Assembly (NCBI GenBank): GCA_017514685.1
Contig: JAFWJN010000056.1
Location: 1-64,000 of the forward strand
DNA: 64,000 nucleotides
Source of the DNA: Clostridia bacterium
GTDB lineage: Bacteria > Bacillota > Clostridia > Christensenellales > CAG-138
Direction: 5' to 3'
Shown: positions 9,025-20,033 of the stretch, piece after piece
Layout of the letters: every line of letters begins with the position of its first letter
Numbering within the stretch: the stretch's first letter is position 1
Translations under genes and position numbers: made by a program
Notes under the pieces: model-generated
What the model was told of the DNA's origin: nothing
Databases searched by the model: none
The model's input: the letters and a program-made list of their open reading frames with translations, nothing else

Positions 9025-9566
9025 TGGACAAGGAAAAAGCAGCAATCGCAGAATGCATGCTCTTTGTAGCGGGAGAACCGGTTCTGATCACAGAGATCGC
9101 CCGTGCGATGGAACTGGAGACGGCTGCGGTAAAGACTTTGCTGTATGAGATGGAAACATCTTACAGAGATGAAGGAAGAGGAATTATTCTTTTGGTAACG
9201 GAAGATACGGCGCAGTTGGTTTCCAACCGTAAATATGTGGAATATGTAGAACGGCTGCTCCAGCCGGAACAGAAGAAGAATGTATCGCAGTCCATGCTGG
9301 AGACTTTGGCGATTGTTGCATACCGGCAGCCGGTAACGCGCGCTGAAATTGAAGGTGTACGCGGAGTACGGTGTGAATATGCGATCACCCAGCTGCAGAA
9401 ACTGGGGCTGATCAGTGCCGTCGGAAGAAAGGATGTCATCGGTAAACCGATGCTGTATGCAACGACAGACAGCTTCCTTAGAAAATTCGGGATGCATAAC
9501 CTGTCTGAACTTCCGTCTCTTCCGGACTTTGAAGATGTACAGGAAAGCGAGGAACAACCGGTATGA
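9021..9566 (+). CDS. scpB: Segregation and condensation protein B (ScpB)
   Basis: ScpB has two tandem winged-helix domains and binds ScpA as a dimer in the Smc complex. The 181 aa frame shows the family motif ETLAIVAYRQPVTRAEIE near residue 95, followed by RGV and the second winged helix (LQKLGLISAVGRK). Length is typical. ATG overlaps the scpA stop by 4 nt, and its own stop overlaps the DUF1385 gene by 4 nt. Confidence 0.95.
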   Translation: MMDKEKAAIAECMLFVAGEPVLITEIARAMELETAAVKTLLYEMETSYRDEGRGIILLVTEDTAQLVSNRKYVEYVERLLQPEQKKNVSQSMLETLAIVAYRQPVTRAEIEGVRGVRCEYAITQLQKLGLISAVGRKDVIGKPMLYATTDSFLRKFGMHNLSELPSLPDFEDVQESEEQPV

Positions 9567-10597
9567 AGCAATGCTCAATCGGCGGTCAGGCTGTTATGGA
9601 AGGCGTAATGATGCGTTCTGAACGCGGAACAGCAATTGTGGTAAGGCGCCCCGATGGTTCGCTTGTAAAAGAATACAGAAAGAAAACCAAGCGATATAAA
9701 AAAGGTTCCTTTCCAACTTGGCCTTTTGTAAGAGGGGTCTATTCTCTGATTGATTCATTGTCAAGCGGAATGGATATTATTACAAGATCGGCTGAGATGC
9801 TGGGGGATGAAGAGGAAGAAACTCCGAACAAATTTGAGACATGGCTTTCTGAAACGATGCATATTCCTGTTATGAAAGTGGTGAAAGTTGTGGCAGTCAT
9901 CCTGGCAATCGCGCTTGCAATCGGCCTCTTCTTTCTGCTCCCGATCGGTCTGGTTCAGGGTCTGGAAGGACTTGGAAAACTGCTTAAGTGGGATGCACTC
10001 GGCAACATGAGCCTGACTTTCAGCACAATTCTTCAGGGCGTATTCCGACTGGCAATCTTTCTTCTTTATCTGTTTCTCATTTCAAGAATGAAAGAAATCG
10101 GAAGAGTATTCATGTATCACGGTGCAGAGCATAAGACAATCGCGTGCTACGAAAATGAACTCGAACTGACTCCGGAAAATGCGAAAAAGTGCTCAAGATT
10201 TCATCCAAGATGCGGAACAAACTATATGTTCCTTGTCATGGCTGTTTCTATTATCCTCACCACTGTTTTTACTGCGTTGATGAATCTGGTACCGGGATTT
10301 GTCGAATGGCAGCAAAGTGGAATGAACCGCTTTTTATTCCGGCTTTTAAGGATCCTGCTGATCCCGATTATTGCCGGAGTTTCCTATGAAATTTTGAAAG
10401 CAGCAGCAAACAGTGACGGCATCATCGCCAGAATCGCCCGTGCACCAGGACTGGCGCTGCAGAGAATTACCACCCGCGAGCCGGACACTGATATGCTGGA
10501 AGTTGCAATTGAATCATTTCAATTGGTATTGAATCCTCTGGATCATGATCTGATCCCGGATTTGGAAACGAAAGAATCAATGAATGAACAGGCTTGA
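9563..10597 (+). CDS. DUF1385 integral membrane protein
   Basis: This 344 aa protein has the DUF1385 signature GGQAVMEGVMMR at its N-terminus, a central YHGAEHKTIACYE motif, and several membrane segments (about 107-135, 165-185, 218-245 and 270-285). Function is not established for the family. The gene commonly sits directly before prmC-prfA in Firmicutes, as here. ATG overlaps scpB by 4 nt, and it overlaps prmC by 14 nt. Confidence 0.85.
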   Translation: MKQCSIGGQAVMEGVMMRSERGTAIVVRRPDGSLVKEYRKKTKRYKKGSFPTWPFVRGVYSLIDSLSSGMDIITRSAEMLGDEEEETPNKFETWLSETMHIPVMKVVKVVAVILAIALAIGLFFLLPIGLVQGLEGLGKLLKWDALGNMSLTFSTILQGVFRLAIFLLYLFLISRMKEIGRVFMYHGAEHKTIACYENELELTPENAKKCSRFHPRCGTNYMFLVMAVSIILTTVFTALMNLVPGFVEWQQSGMNRFLFRLLRILLIPIIAGVSYEILKAAANSDGIIARIARAPGLALQRITTREPDTDMLEVAIESFQLVLNPLDHDLIPDLETKESMNEQA

Positions 10598-11351
10598 AAA
10601 ACGGAAAAACATTGCGTCCAGGTTGCAGCCCGTTGCAGGAGAAGATGCTTTTTTAGAAGCCGGGTTTCTTATGGATTTCTGTGATAAGAACCCGGAAGCA
10701 GATGAGAGCAGACTGATCGAAAGGCGCTTAACCGGAGAACCGATCCAGTATGTACTGGGAGAGTGGGACTTTATGGGACTGACATTCCATACGGACAAGC
10801 GTGCGCTGATACCTCGTCCGGATACGGAAACAGTCTGTGAAACTGCTCTGGCCAGAATGAAAGACGGTGACCGGGTTCTTGATATGTGCTGCGGCAGCGG
10901 ATGCATCGGGATATCCATCGCGAAAAGAAAGAAGATCTCTCTTACAGCAGCGGACTTAAGTCCTTCGGCGATCGAACTGACGGAAGAAAATGCAGAAATG
11001 CATGGGATTGTGCTGGAGACGGTTCAGTCCGATCTGTTTGACCGGATTCATGGGAGATTTGACTGCATCGTCTGCAATCCACCGTATCTCAATGAACGGG
11101 AGATGCTCGAAATGGATCCTTCTCTCCGGTATGAGCCGAGTATGGCGCTTGACGGCGGAGAAGACGGACTTGTTTTTTACAGAAGAATCAGAGATACCTA
11201 CGACCGCTTCTTAAACCCGGGCGGCTGGCTGATTATGGAAATCGGATGTTTCCAGGAAGAGGCGATGAAAGAACTCTTTCCGGGCTCCGAGGTGATAAAA
11301 GACTATGGAGGACGGCCGAGATGTGCCGTTATACAGAAGAATGATCGATAA
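10584..11351 (+). CDS. prmC: Release factor glutamine N5-methyltransferase PrmC
   Basis: PrmC methylates the glutamine of the GGQ motif in release factors. The 255 aa protein has an N-terminal helical domain, RPDTE at 78-82, motif [11 protein letters not shown] near 100-109 and the catalytic NPPY at 165-168. It immediately precedes its substrate gene prfA, overlapping it by 11 nt. Length is slightly short for the family (about 280), mostly in the N-terminal domain. Confidence 0.93.
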   Translation: MNRLEKRKNIASRLQPVAGEDAFLEAGFLMDFCDKNPEADESRLIERRLTGEPIQYVLGEWDFMGLTFHTDKRALIPRPDTETVCETALARMKDGDRVLDMCCGSGCIGISIAKRKKISLTAADLSPSAIELTEENAEMHGIVLETVQSDLFDRIHGRFDCIVCNPPYLNEREMLEMDPSLRYEPSMALDGGEDGLVFYRRIRDTYDRFLNPGGWLIMEIGCFQEEAMKELFPGSEVIKDYGGRPRCAVIQKNDR

Positions 11352-12423
11352 ACTGAAAAAATGCAAAGAACGGTATCTGGAACTGACGGAGGATCTTTCC
11401 CGCCAGGACGCTATGAACGATATGGCCGCATGGAAAAAGAAGGTCCAGGAGCATTCCGCACTGGAAGAGATCGTTCATGAGTATGATGCCTATCTGAAAG
11501 ATATCGAAGAGCGGGACAACTGCAGGGAAATGCTTTCGGAACATCTGGAGCCGGAACTGAAAACTCTTGTTCAGGAAGAGCTTGAACTGATTGAACAGAA
11601 TCTGAAAAAACGCGAAGAAACGCTCAAAGAACTCCTGCTCCCGAAGGATGTAAATGATGATAAGAATATCATACTGGAGATACGTGCAGGAACAGGCGGG
11701 GATGAAGCATCCCTGTTCGGAGCGGATCTTCTGCGCATGTATCTTCGCTACGCGGAGCGTCATGGTTATAAAGTGGAGATCTTATCGGAGAACATGACGG
11801 AACTTGGCGGAGTCAAAGAAATCGTTCTCTCGCTGTCCGGCAGGCATGGGGTTTATTCCCGTCTGAAATTTGAGAGCGGTGTGCACCGTGTCCAGCGTGT
11901 TCCTGAAACAGAAGCGCAGGGAAGGATTCACACAAGTGCGGCAACCGTTGCGGTGCTTCCGGAAGTTGATGACATTGAGATCGAACTGAAAGACAGTGAT
12001 CTGAGAATCGACACCTACCGCTCAAGCGGCGCGGGAGGTCAGCATGTTAATAAAACATCTTCAGCCATTCGGATTACACACCTTCCCACAGGAATCGTGG
12101 TGGCATGTCAGAATGAGCGCAGCCAGCTTCAGAATAAAGAACAAGCGATGAGAATGCTGAAAAGCAAACTTTATGAGCATTTTGCTTCTCAGCAGCATGC
12201 GGAAATGGCAGACAGAAAGAAAAGTCTGGTTGGCTCAGGAGACAGAAGCGAGCGCATCAGAACCTATAATTTTCCGCAAAGCCGGATTACGGATCACAGA
12301 ATCGGTCTGACACTCTATAAACTTGAAACTTTCCTGGACGGAGACATGGATGAATTGATTGATGCACTGATCGTCGCAGAACGGGCAGCGCAGTTATCGG
12401 GAGAACAGCAGGATGGAATTTGA
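11341..12423 (+). CDS. prfA: Peptide chain release factor 1 (RF1)
   Basis: RF1 recognises UAG and UAA stop codons and triggers peptidyl-tRNA hydrolysis. With the start at ATG 11341 the protein is 360 aa, the usual length. The stop-codon recognition PxT motif (PET, 188-190, RF1 type) and the catalytic GGQ (232-234) are intact. The frame is open further upstream inside prmC, but those residues are not family-like. It overlaps the tsaC gene by 11 nt. Confidence 0.96.
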   Translation: MIDKLKKCKERYLELTEDLSRQDAMNDMAAWKKKVQEHSALEEIVHEYDAYLKDIEERDNCREMLSEHLEPELKTLVQEELELIEQNLKKREETLKELLLPKDVNDDKNIILEIRAGTGGDEASLFGADLLRMYLRYAERHGYKVEILSENMTELGGVKEIVLSLSGRHGVYSRLKFESGVHRVQRVPETEAQGRIHTSAATVAVLPEVDDIEIELKDSDLRIDTYRSSGAGGQHVNKTSSAIRITHLPTGIVVACQNERSQLQNKEQAMRMLKSKLYEHFASQQHAEMADRKKSLVGSGDRSERIRTYNFPQSRITDHRIGLTLYKLETFLDGDMDELIDALIVAERAAQLSGEQQDGI

Positions 12424-13483
12424 GACCAAAGTCATCTCAGCCGACAGGCAGGAAGAAGCGGGAACAACGCTTGGCGCTTCCATTATCCGAAGTGGCGGAA
12501 TCGTTGCTTTTCCGACAGAAACAGTATACGGTCTTGGCGCAAACGGCCTGGACGGGGAGGCTGTCAATAAAATCTTTGAAGCAAAAGGTCGCCCGAATGA
12601 CAACCCGCTGATCCTTCATATTTCCAAAAAGAGCGATTTGAAAAAACTTTGGGCACATGTACCGGATCGTGCAATTCCTTTGATCGAAACATTTTGGCCG
12701 GGGCCGCTCACTTTGATTTTCCATAAAGCGGATATCGTTCCGTATGAAGTTACAGCGGGGCTGGACACCGTTGCCGTGCGTATGCCCTCGGATAAAACAG
12801 CCAGACTGCTGATTTCAAAATCAGGCGTTCCAATCGCTGCACCCAGCGCGAACCGGTCCGGAAAACCGAGCCCGACTTCTGCTGAGCATGTTCTTGAGGA
12901 TATGGACGGTAAAATTCCTCTGATTCTGGATGGCGGTAGATGCAAATACGGCGTTGAGTCCACTGTGCTGTCGTTGATCGGCGAACCTACCATTCTGAGA
13001 CCGGGCGCGATTACGAGGGAGATGCTTGAGGCTGTAATCGGACCGGTCAGACTCGCTCCCAGTATTTTAAAACCGCTTCGGGAGGGAGAGGTGGCCGCAT
13101 CCCCGGGAATGAAATATAAACATTATGCCCCTGATGCTCAGGTTGTTGTAATTGATGGAACACCGGAGAATATTTCAAGGTGCGTGATCTCCCTGTACTA
13201 TGAGAAGGTAGAGAGCGGGCTGTCCGTGGAAGTTCTTTCAACACGTCAGACCCGTTCAAGATACCGCGGAATTCCAAACACGTTAATCGGCGACCGGGAA
13301 AATCCGGAAACCATGTGTGCGAATCTGTTCCGGCTATTGAGAGAAATCGGTGCGGATTGCGACATGATTCTGGCTGAAGGCATAGGAACTTCCGAGGAGG
13401 GACTGGCGTATATGAACCGTCTCCTCCGTGCGGCAGGATTTGAGCGGATTGATGCTGATGAATATGTGAAAAAAATCGATTGA
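12413..13483 (+). CDS. tsaC: L-threonylcarbamoyladenylate synthase (Sua5 type TsaC)
   Basis: This enzyme makes threonylcarbamoyl-AMP from threonine, bicarbonate and ATP for the tRNA t6A37 modification. At 356 aa it is the long Sua5 form: an N-terminal YrdC domain ([35 protein letters not shown]) and a C-terminal Sua5 domain after the [10 protein letters not shown] linker. It closes the gene run begun at murB. I see no T-tract terminator behind it, so some transcription may continue into the ATPase operon. Confidence 0.93.
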   Translation: MEFETKVISADRQEEAGTTLGASIIRSGGIVAFPTETVYGLGANGLDGEAVNKIFEAKGRPNDNPLILHISKKSDLKKLWAHVPDRAIPLIETFWPGPLTLIFHKADIVPYEVTAGLDTVAVRMPSDKTARLLISKSGVPIAAPSANRSGKPSPTSAEHVLEDMDGKIPLILDGGRCKYGVESTVLSLIGEPTILRPGAITREMLEAVIGPVRLAPSILKPLREGEVAASPGMKYKHYAPDAQVVVIDGTPENISRCVISLYYEKVESGLSVEVLSTRQTRSRYRGIPNTLIGDRENPETMCANLFRLLREIGADCDMILAEGIGTSEEGLAYMNRLLRAAGFERIDADEYVKKID

Positions 13484-13502
13484 AAAGCAAAAGATGATTT
13501 GA

Positions 13503-13531
13503 TTTACAACAGCAAGTTTATATGATAAAAT
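13503..13531 (+). promoter_or_regulatory. Promoter of the V-type ATPase operon
   Basis: TTTACA (13503-13508), a 17 bp spacer and TAAAAT (13526-13531) with TGA directly upstream give a good extended -10 sigma-A promoter. The predicted start is near 13538. The leader holds a short palindrome, GGCATAATGCC, and then the first ribosome site. The same TGATAAAAT -10 is used by the SRP RNA promoter. Confidence 0.6.
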
Positions 13532-13579
13532 AAAGAAACGGCATAATGCCGCATTGAGGCATCTTGAACGGAGGACTCC

Positions 13580-13894
13580 ATGAGTACAATGTTGGAACGT
13601 ATTGCTGAAGCAGAACAGCAGGCGGACAAGATAATTGAAGAAGCAAACATAAAGGCACGTGAGCAGATTGCAAGCGCAAAAGCAGAAGCTGAGGCGGCAG
13701 TTGCTCAGGAATTGGATGCGGAACGCAGAAAAACTGTTCAGTCAATGGCAAACGCTGAAGAACGCGGTAAAGAACTGCGGGATGAAATTATTGCTGCAGT
13801 CCGTGCGGAGATCTCTGAAGCAAGGACTGCTGCGGAAAACAAGCTGCCGGAGACCGTCAGCTATCTCATGGAAAGGATTGAGTCAGAACTATGA
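13580..13894 (+). CDS. V-type ATP synthase subunit H/F (peripheral stalk)
   Basis: This 104 aa, almost entirely helical, Ala/Glu/Lys-rich coiled coil (residues about 5-80) occupies the first position of the operon, where Enterococcus hirae has ntpF and archaea have ahaH. The product pairs with subunit E to form the peripheral stalk that links the V1 head to subunit I. CGGAGGA precedes the ATG. It overlaps subunit I by 4 nt. Identification rests on coiled-coil character and position, as sequence is poorly conserved. Confidence 0.8.
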   Translation: MSTMLERIAEAEQQADKIIEEANIKAREQIASAKAEAEAAVAQELDAERRKTVQSMANAEERGKELRDEIIAAVRAEISEARTAAENKLPETVSYLMERIESEL

Positions 13895-15870
13895 TCGTAC
13901 CGATGAAGCGCCTATCCTTGATGGCACTGCAATCCGACGAGGAAAAACTGCTGGAAGCACTGCAGCGCATAGGATCGGTTGAGATTCTTAACATATCGGA
14001 AACCGATCTTGTTAGCGATAAGCTTGATGCTGCGCAGGACAGAATTCAGAGACTCAATGATTCGATTGAGGCAGTCAAACCCTATGCGGAGAAGAAAAGC
14101 TTTCTTTCCCCCCAAAAGAGAGAAGCCTCTCTGGGCGGGATCCGCGAGGATTCGGTAAAAGCTGAATCTGTGGCAGAACAGATTGAGACGCTTCTGCGCA
14201 AGAAATCAAGCCTGAACAGTGAAAGGGAAAAGCTGATTTCTCAGATAGAGGATCTTCGCCCGTGGGAAGAATTGCATGCACCCATGAGCAGCGTTCATAA
14301 TACCAAAAGGGTTACCTATATCATAGGGTTCTGCGCACAGAAAGATCAGCCGGCTTTAGAAAGCCAGGATTATCTTGAGACTCAGTTTCTCAGTACCGGC
14401 ACGGAAATTCCGACGATCGTTGCATGTAAAAACGAAGATGCAAAAGTAACCCAGAATTTCCTGAAAGGAATTGAGTGGACGGATTACATGTTCCCGAAAA
14501 GCGATGATACTCCGTCTCAGGCAATCAGGAAGATGGAAAACCGCATCGCGGAAATTGAAAAGGAACAGGCAGAGATTGAATCGGATATTACAAAATTCAG
14601 TTCCGAATTGGATCTCTTGGAAAATGCAGCTGATGCAGCGGTAATTGAGAGAGACTTATACAGCGCTGAATCAGGCCTTGCAAAAACAAAAACTGCATTT
14701 GTGCTTGAAGGCTGGGTACGCGAAGACCAGGTAGAGCAGACAGAGGCTGCGGTAAAAAGCGTGACAGAGGCTTACAGCTTTGAGATTCGCGACCCTGAAA
14801 AAGATGAAATTCCGCCGTCAGTCGTTAAGAACAACAAGATTGTAACTCCGTTTGAAGAGGTACAGACACTGTATTCCCGCCCGGATCCGTATGGCATGGA
14901 CGGAACGCCTTATATGACGCCGTTCTATATTCTGCTGTTTGGATTGATGCTGTCAGATACCGGATACGGGCTTCTTCTGATGCTCGGAGCGCTCGCATAT
15001 ATCAAGATCAAGAAACCGACGGGAATGAGCGGCGGTATTTCGCGTGTTCTCGCATGGGGCGGACTTTCCACGATGGTCTGGGGCGTTTTTGTCGGATCGT
15101 TTTTCGGTATTTCCAGAACGCCTGCTTCCGGAGCGATTTTTGACTATGTGTCGGCATTCTTTGATAAACTGGGCATTTTCCCGGTTTGGCTTGATCCGAT
15201 GACTGATTCCATGGAAATGCTTGCTCTGTGCATGGGACTTGGAGTTCTGCATCTTGTAAGCGGATATCTGATCAATGCTGCGGAATGTTTTAAAAAAGGA
15301 GACTGGCAGAGCGCTGTCTTTGATCAGATCTCATGGGTCATGATTCTACTCGGCCTGGTGATTGGATTCCTGCCGAATATTGCTTCTATGGCAGGTATGA
15401 CGGTGAACATGCCGGCATCCGTGACCGGACCTGCTCAGATTTGTGCACTTGTCGGCGCTGGTCTGATTTTGATATTTAAAGGTCGTAACAGTCCGAAATT
15501 CTTTGGAAAAATCACAGGAGGACTCGGAGAACTGTACAACATCACAGGAGTCCTTTCGGATATTCTTTCTTATGCCCGTCTTTTCGCACTTGGTATCGCA
15601 ACAGGTGTTATCGGACAGGTGTTCAACACTCTTTGCGCAATGCTGATGCAGGGAAAGAGCCTGCCGATGCAGATCTTGGGCGGATTGTTGTCAATCGTGC
15701 TCCTGATCCTGCTCCATACCTTCAACCTTGCAATCAATACGCTTGGCGCATTCGTTCATTGCGCAAGACTCCAGTATGTGGAGTTTTATGGTAAGTTTTA
15801 TGAAGCAGGAGGAAGAGCTTTCCAACCGCTTTCATATAATACAAAACATGTTCAAGTCACAAAACAATAG
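13891..15870 (+). CDS. ntpI: V-type ATP synthase subunit I (membrane a-subunit)
   Basis: Subunit I forms the stator half-channel next to the K ring. The 659 aa protein has a cytoplasmic helical N-terminal half (to about residue 340) and a C-terminal half with about seven membrane helices. The essential arginine is in SYARLFALG near residue 565, matching the conserved a-subunit Arg. It starts in the last codon of the stalk gene. The membrane half opens with YMTPFYILLFGLMLSDTGYG, characteristic of the family. Confidence 0.93.
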   Translation: MIVPMKRLSLMALQSDEEKLLEALQRIGSVEILNISETDLVSDKLDAAQDRIQRLNDSIEAVKPYAEKKSFLSPQKREASLGGIREDSVKAESVAEQIETLLRKKSSLNSEREKLISQIEDLRPWEELHAPMSSVHNTKRVTYIIGFCAQKDQPALESQDYLETQFLSTGTEIPTIVACKNEDAKVTQNFLKGIEWTDYMFPKSDDTPSQAIRKMENRIAEIEKEQAEIESDITKFSSELDLLENAADAAVIERDLYSAESGLAKTKTAFVLEGWVREDQVEQTEAAVKSVTEAYSFEIRDPEKDEIPPSVVKNNKIVTPFEEVQTLYSRPDPYGMDGTPYMTPFYILLFGLMLSDTGYGLLLMLGALAYIKIKKPTGMSGGISRVLAWGGLSTMVWGVFVGSFFGISRTPASGAIFDYVSAFFDKLGIFPVWLDPMTDSMEMLALCMGLGVLHLVSGYLINAAECFKKGDWQSAVFDQISWVMILLGLVIGFLPNIASMAGMTVNMPASVTGPAQICALVGAGLILIFKGRNSPKFFGKITGGLGELYNITGVLSDILSYARLFALGIATGVIGQVFNTLCAMLMQGKSLPMQILGGLLSIVLLILLHTFNLAINTLGAFVHCARLQYVEFYGKFYEAGGRAFQPLSYNTKHVQVTKQ

Positions 15871-16353
<483 letters not shown>

Positions 16354-16364
16354 GAGAGGCAGTT

Positions 16365-16943
16365 ATGGCGAACGCAAGCGCGGACAATCTCATAGAGAGA
16401 ATTCTGTCGGAAGCTCGCGATACAGCAGCCCATATCCTTGCGGAAGCAGAAAAGCAATGCAATGATATCCGTTCTGAACAGGAAAAACGCATTGCGCAGA
16501 ATGCAGAGTCACTTTCCAAGACCCGCGCCATTCAGGTCAAGGAGATTCTGGACGGTGCAGAAACACGTGCCAGACTCGAAGGTCAGAAAGAGGCTTTGGC
16601 AGATAAACGCGATCTGCTTGATAAGGCTTTTGCATCCGCGTATGAAGCGCTGTGCAATCAGTCTTCCGAAGAATTATCTCAATTGTTTGCTTCTGTTTTG
16701 AAGAAAGAAGCAGAAAAAGGAGACATGGTATTTGCCGCTGAAAAGGACAAAGCTACAGTTGAAAAAGCTGTCAAGATGTCCGGCGCGGATGTTATCATGG
16801 CGGATGAATGCGCCTCGTGTGAGCGTGGTTTCATTCTTCGTGGGAAAAGTTATGAAAAGAACTGCTCCTTAAAAGCGGTTCTGGATGTATTGCGCGACAG
16901 TGAGGAAACGAAGGTCGCAGAGATTCTGTTTTCAAAGCAGTAG
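16365..16943 (+). CDS. ntpE: V-type ATP synthase subunit E (peripheral stalk)
   Basis: Subunit E is the second peripheral-stalk component. The 192 aa protein has a long charged helix over its first 110 residues (DTAAHILAEAEKQCNDIRSE and following) and a globular C-terminal domain, as in the family. It lies between K and C, the conserved position in ntpFIKECGABD operons. Sequence similarity within this family is low, so order and architecture carry much of the call. Confidence 0.88.
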   Translation: MANASADNLIERILSEARDTAAHILAEAEKQCNDIRSEQEKRIAQNAESLSKTRAIQVKEILDGAETRARLEGQKEALADKRDLLDKAFASAYEALCNQSSEELSQLFASVLKKEAEKGDMVFAAEKDKATVEKAVKMSGADVIMADECASCERGFILRGKSYEKNCSLKAVLDVLRDSEETKVAEILFSKQ

Positions 16944-16955
16944 GAGGAACGGCGT

Positions 16956-17945
16956 ATGCCACAACCGAGTTATACGTATGCAAGCGCCAGGCTTAGCGCT
17001 CTTTCCAAGCGTCTCGTGGAACCGCAGTCTGTTAAAAGAATGGCGGACGGAACGCTGGAAGATGCACTGCGCACTTTGCAGGATATACGGTATGGCGGCT
17101 CATCAGAGATAAACGAGACCAACATTGAGCAGGTAATCGCATCTGAGTTGAAAGAGACAATGGAAGAAATCCGTGCTCTTTCACCGGATCCTTCAAAAAC
17201 AGATTTGTTTTTACTGAAAGCGGATGTGCAGAACTTAAAAGCAATGCTGAAAGCACGGCTGCTCGGTGACAGTGAATACCCGTTTACGGAAGGTGGCCTG
17301 TACTCAAAAGAGGTGCTTGCTTCTGCGGTGAAGGATCATCATTATGAAATGCTTCCCAAGCCCCTGACTGATGCCATGACGGCACTGGAGAAGCAGGTTC
17401 AGATTTTTGTGGATCCTCAACAGCTATCTGTTGAGCTGGATCGTGCTTATCTGAAACATGCCATGCGAACTGCAGAAAAAGATCCGGTTTTGAACAGTTA
17501 TTTTAAGGCAACTGCTGATTTCAACAATATCCTGACATTCCTTCGAGTCCGTGCGATGGGCGGATATAAGGAAATGCTTGATGATTTGCTTTTGCCGGAA
17601 GGCGGTATTCCTCAGGTAAAACTGAAGGATACTTTTGACCTTTCTTATGAAAGCCTGAACAAGATATTGGATTTAAGTGTCTGCAGGAGCGCTCTGCTCG
17701 CGGGTTTGAATGCGATGCAGCGGACAGGCAATATCGGAGAGGTGGAGAAGGCAAGGGATAATTATCTGATTTCGCTGTTCACGCCTCATAAATATGAAAC
17801 GGACAGTATTTATCCGATTATCGGGTATTATCTGGCAAAAGAACGGGAGAGCAGGGCAATCCGTCTGATCGTTACAGCAAAACGGAACCGCCTGCCGGAT
17901 TCCGTTATCTCGGAAAGGCTGGTGACATTGTATGGCGAACGGTAA
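16956..17945 (+). CDS. ntpC: V-type ATP synthase subunit C (AC39-like)
   Basis: Subunit C is the funnel-shaped adaptor that sits on the K ring and receives the central stalk. The 329 aa helical protein shows AC39-family features such as YTYASARLSALSKRL at the start, FLRVRAMGG in the middle and PIIGYYLAKERESRAIRLI near the end. AGGAGG lies ahead of the ATG. The 3' end overlaps subunit F by 14 nt. Confidence 0.9.
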   Translation: MPQPSYTYASARLSALSKRLVEPQSVKRMADGTLEDALRTLQDIRYGGSSEINETNIEQVIASELKETMEEIRALSPDPSKTDLFLLKADVQNLKAMLKARLLGDSEYPFTEGGLYSKEVLASAVKDHHYEMLPKPLTDAMTALEKQVQIFVDPQQLSVELDRAYLKHAMRTAEKDPVLNSYFKATADFNNILTFLRVRAMGGYKEMLDDLLLPEGGIPQVKLKDTFDLSYESLNKILDLSVCRSALLAGLNAMQRTGNIGEVEKARDNYLISLFTPHKYETDSIYPIIGYYLAKERESRAIRLIVTAKRNRLPDSVISERLVTLYGER

Positions 17946-18255
17946 ATGTGCCGTTATTGGCGACAGAGACTCGATACTGATTTTTAAAGCAGTCGGTATC
18001 GAAGTTTATCCGGAGTCTGACGGAGAACATGCTAACTTTACGATGCACAAACTGGGCCGAGCTGGTTATGCAGTGATTTATGTCACCGAATCTATGTATC
18101 CACTTTGCGCGGAAGCAATTGCTGAATTTGCAGGGGAACCTTATCCTGCAATTATTCCGATCCCTGATGCTTTAGGAACACAGGGAATAGGGCTGAAGGC
18201 GTTGAAAGAGAATGTGGAAAAAGCAGTCGGTGTAGATATTTTGAGTAATTCTTGA
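17932..18255 (+). CDS. ntpG: V-type ATP synthase subunit F (central stalk)
   Basis: This 107 aa subunit is a small Rossmann-like central-stalk protein (NtpG/AtpF). It begins [20 protein letters not shown], typical of the family, and contains the [13 protein letters not shown] loop. It overlaps subunit C at its start. The subunit A ribosome site lies at its 3' end. It associates with subunit D and moderates rotation and coupling. Confidence 0.92.
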   Translation: MANGKCAVIGDRDSILIFKAVGIEVYPESDGEHANFTMHKLGRAGYAVIYVTESMYPLCAEAIAEFAGEPYPAIIPIPDALGTQGIGLKALKENVEKAVGVDILSNS

Positions 18256-18269
18256 GCAGGAGAAACAAT

Positions 18270-20033
18270 ATGCAAGGAACAATTGTAAAAGTATCCGGTC
18301 CCTTAATCGTGGCAAGCGGCATGGCGGACGTACAGATGTTCGACGTGGTGCGTGTTTCAGAGAAGCATCTTATCGGAGAAGTAATCGAACTTCGAGGCGA
18401 TAAGGCTTCCATACAGGTTTATGAAGAGACCGGCGGAATCGGACCGGGTGAACCAGTCGTTTCCACTGGCGCTCCGCTTTCTGTAGAGCTTGCTCCCGGA
18501 TTGATCGAATCAATATATGACGGAATTCAGCGTCCGCTTTCCGAAATCAGGAAACTTGCGGGTGATCGAATCACGCGTGGTATCGATGTTCATTCGCTGG
18601 ATTATGAAAAACTTTGGAATTTCGTTCCATGCGCCAAGATCGGTGATGAACTGAAGGGCGGAGATGTGCTGGGTACAGTGCAGGAGACCGAAGCAGTATT
18701 GCATAAAATCATGGTACCTCCGAATGTTTCCGGAACACTTACGTGGATCTTTGAGGGCGAAGCAAATATCGTCACACCGATTGCGAAGCTGGAGAAGAAC
18801 GGAAAGACCATTGAGCTGCCGATGCTCCAGAAATGGCCTGTCCGAAAGGGACGTCCATACGCTGAAAAACTTGCTCCGAATGAGCCGATGATTACAGGTC
18901 AGCGCGTCATTGATACTTTGTTCCCCGTATCAAAAGGCGGCGTAGCAGCTGTTCCCGGACCGTTCGGAAGCGGCAAAACGGTTGTACAGCATCAGCTGGC
19001 CAAGTGGGCGGATGCAGATATCATCGTTTATGTAGGCTGCGGTGAGCGTGGAAACGAAATGACCGATGTTCTGATGGAATTCCCTGCATTGAAAGATCCA
19101 AGGACAGGACTTTCCCTGATGAAACGTACCGTGCTGATCGCCAACACGTCGGATATGCCAGTTGCGGCGCGTGAAGCTTCCATCTACACAGGCATTACGA
19201 TCGCGGAATACTTCCGTGACATGGGATATAAAGTCGCCATTATGGCAGACTCGACAAGCCGCTGGGCGGAAGCGCTCCGTGAAATGAGCGGACGATTGGA
19301 AGAAATGCCGGGCGAGGAAGGATATCCTGCTTATCTGTCTTCCCGCCTTGCTGAGTTCTATGAGCGGGCAGGCGTGGTCAAGGCCATCGGAAGCGAAGGC
19401 AGGACCGGCGCCGTTACTGCAATCGGTGCTGTATCACCTCCGGGCGGCGATATCTCTGAGCCTGTTTCTCAGGCAACACTCCGTATCGTCAAGGTTTACT
19501 GGGGGTTGTCTGCGAAACTTGCATATGCACGTCATTTCCCCGCGATCGACTGGCTGCAGTCTTATTCCCTGTATCAGGACAGACTTTCAGACTGGTTTAA
19601 CCGTGAGGTCAATCCGGATTGGTCGTCGCTGGTATCGCGTACAATGCATCTTTTGCAGGTGGAGAGTGAACTGGATGAAATCGTCCGGCTGGTCGGTATC
19701 GATGCACTGTCGTTTAAAGACCGTCTGACGCTTGAAGCAGCAAGAAGTATCCGTGAAGACTATCTGCACCAGAATGCTTTCCATGAGACGGATACCTATA
19801 CATCTCCAAAGAAACAATACATGATGCTGCATACCATCCTGTTCAACTATGAAAAGTGTCTGGAAGCCCTTGAACATGATGCGTTGTTCTCGAAATTGAT
19901 GACCATGCCGGTTCTGGAAAGAATCGGAAGGTTAAAGTATGTTCCGGAAGAAGAAGTAGAAAAGGAATACAAAGAGATCCTGAATGATATCAAAACCCAG
20001 ACTGAAACATTATCTGAAGGAGGAACAATCTGA
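18270..20033 (+). CDS. ntpA: V-type ATP synthase catalytic subunit A
   Basis: This is the catalytic nucleotide-binding subunit of the V1 head (587 aa from ATG 18270). The Walker A motif GPFGSGKT is at residues 230-237. The A-type non-homologous insert lies upstream of it, and the region around [15 protein letters not shown] and [14 protein letters not shown] is intact, so it should be active. I prefer 18270 to the in-frame 18252 because CAGGAGA is well spaced from it and [11 protein letters not shown] is the canonical N-terminus. It overlaps subunit B by one base (TGATG). Confidence 0.96.
   Translation: MQGTIVKVSGPLIVASGMADVQMFDVVRVSEKHLIGEVIELRGDKASIQVYEETGGIGPGEPVVSTGAPLSVELAPGLIESIYDGIQRPLSEIRKLAGDRITRGIDVHSLDYEKLWNFVPCAKIGDELKGGDVLGTVQETEAVLHKIMVPPNVSGTLTWIFEGEANIVTPIAKLEKNGKTIELPMLQKWPVRKGRPYAEKLAPNEPMITGQRVIDTLFPVSKGGVAAVPGPFGSGKTVVQHQLAKWADADIIVYVGCGERGNEMTDVLMEFPALKDPRTGLSLMKRTVLIANTSDMPVAAREASIYTGITIAEYFRDMGYKVAIMADSTSRWAEALREMSGRLEEMPGEEGYPAYLSSRLAEFYERAGVVKAIGSEGRTGAVTAIGAVSPPGGDISEPVSQATLRIVKVYWGLSAKLAYARHFPAIDWLQSYSLYQDRLSDWFNREVNPDWSSLVSRTMHLLQVESELDEIVRLVGIDALSFKDRLTLEAARSIREDYLHQNAFHETDTYTSPKKQYMMLHTILFNYEKCLEALEHDALFSKLMTMPVLERIGRLKYVPEEEVEKEYKEILNDIKTQTETLSEGGTI

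Noticed and set aside
13539-13551. GGCATAATGCC palindrome as a terminator of tsaC
   Set aside because: Short stem, no T-run after it, and it lies downstream of the ATPase promoter start, so it is probably just leader sequence.
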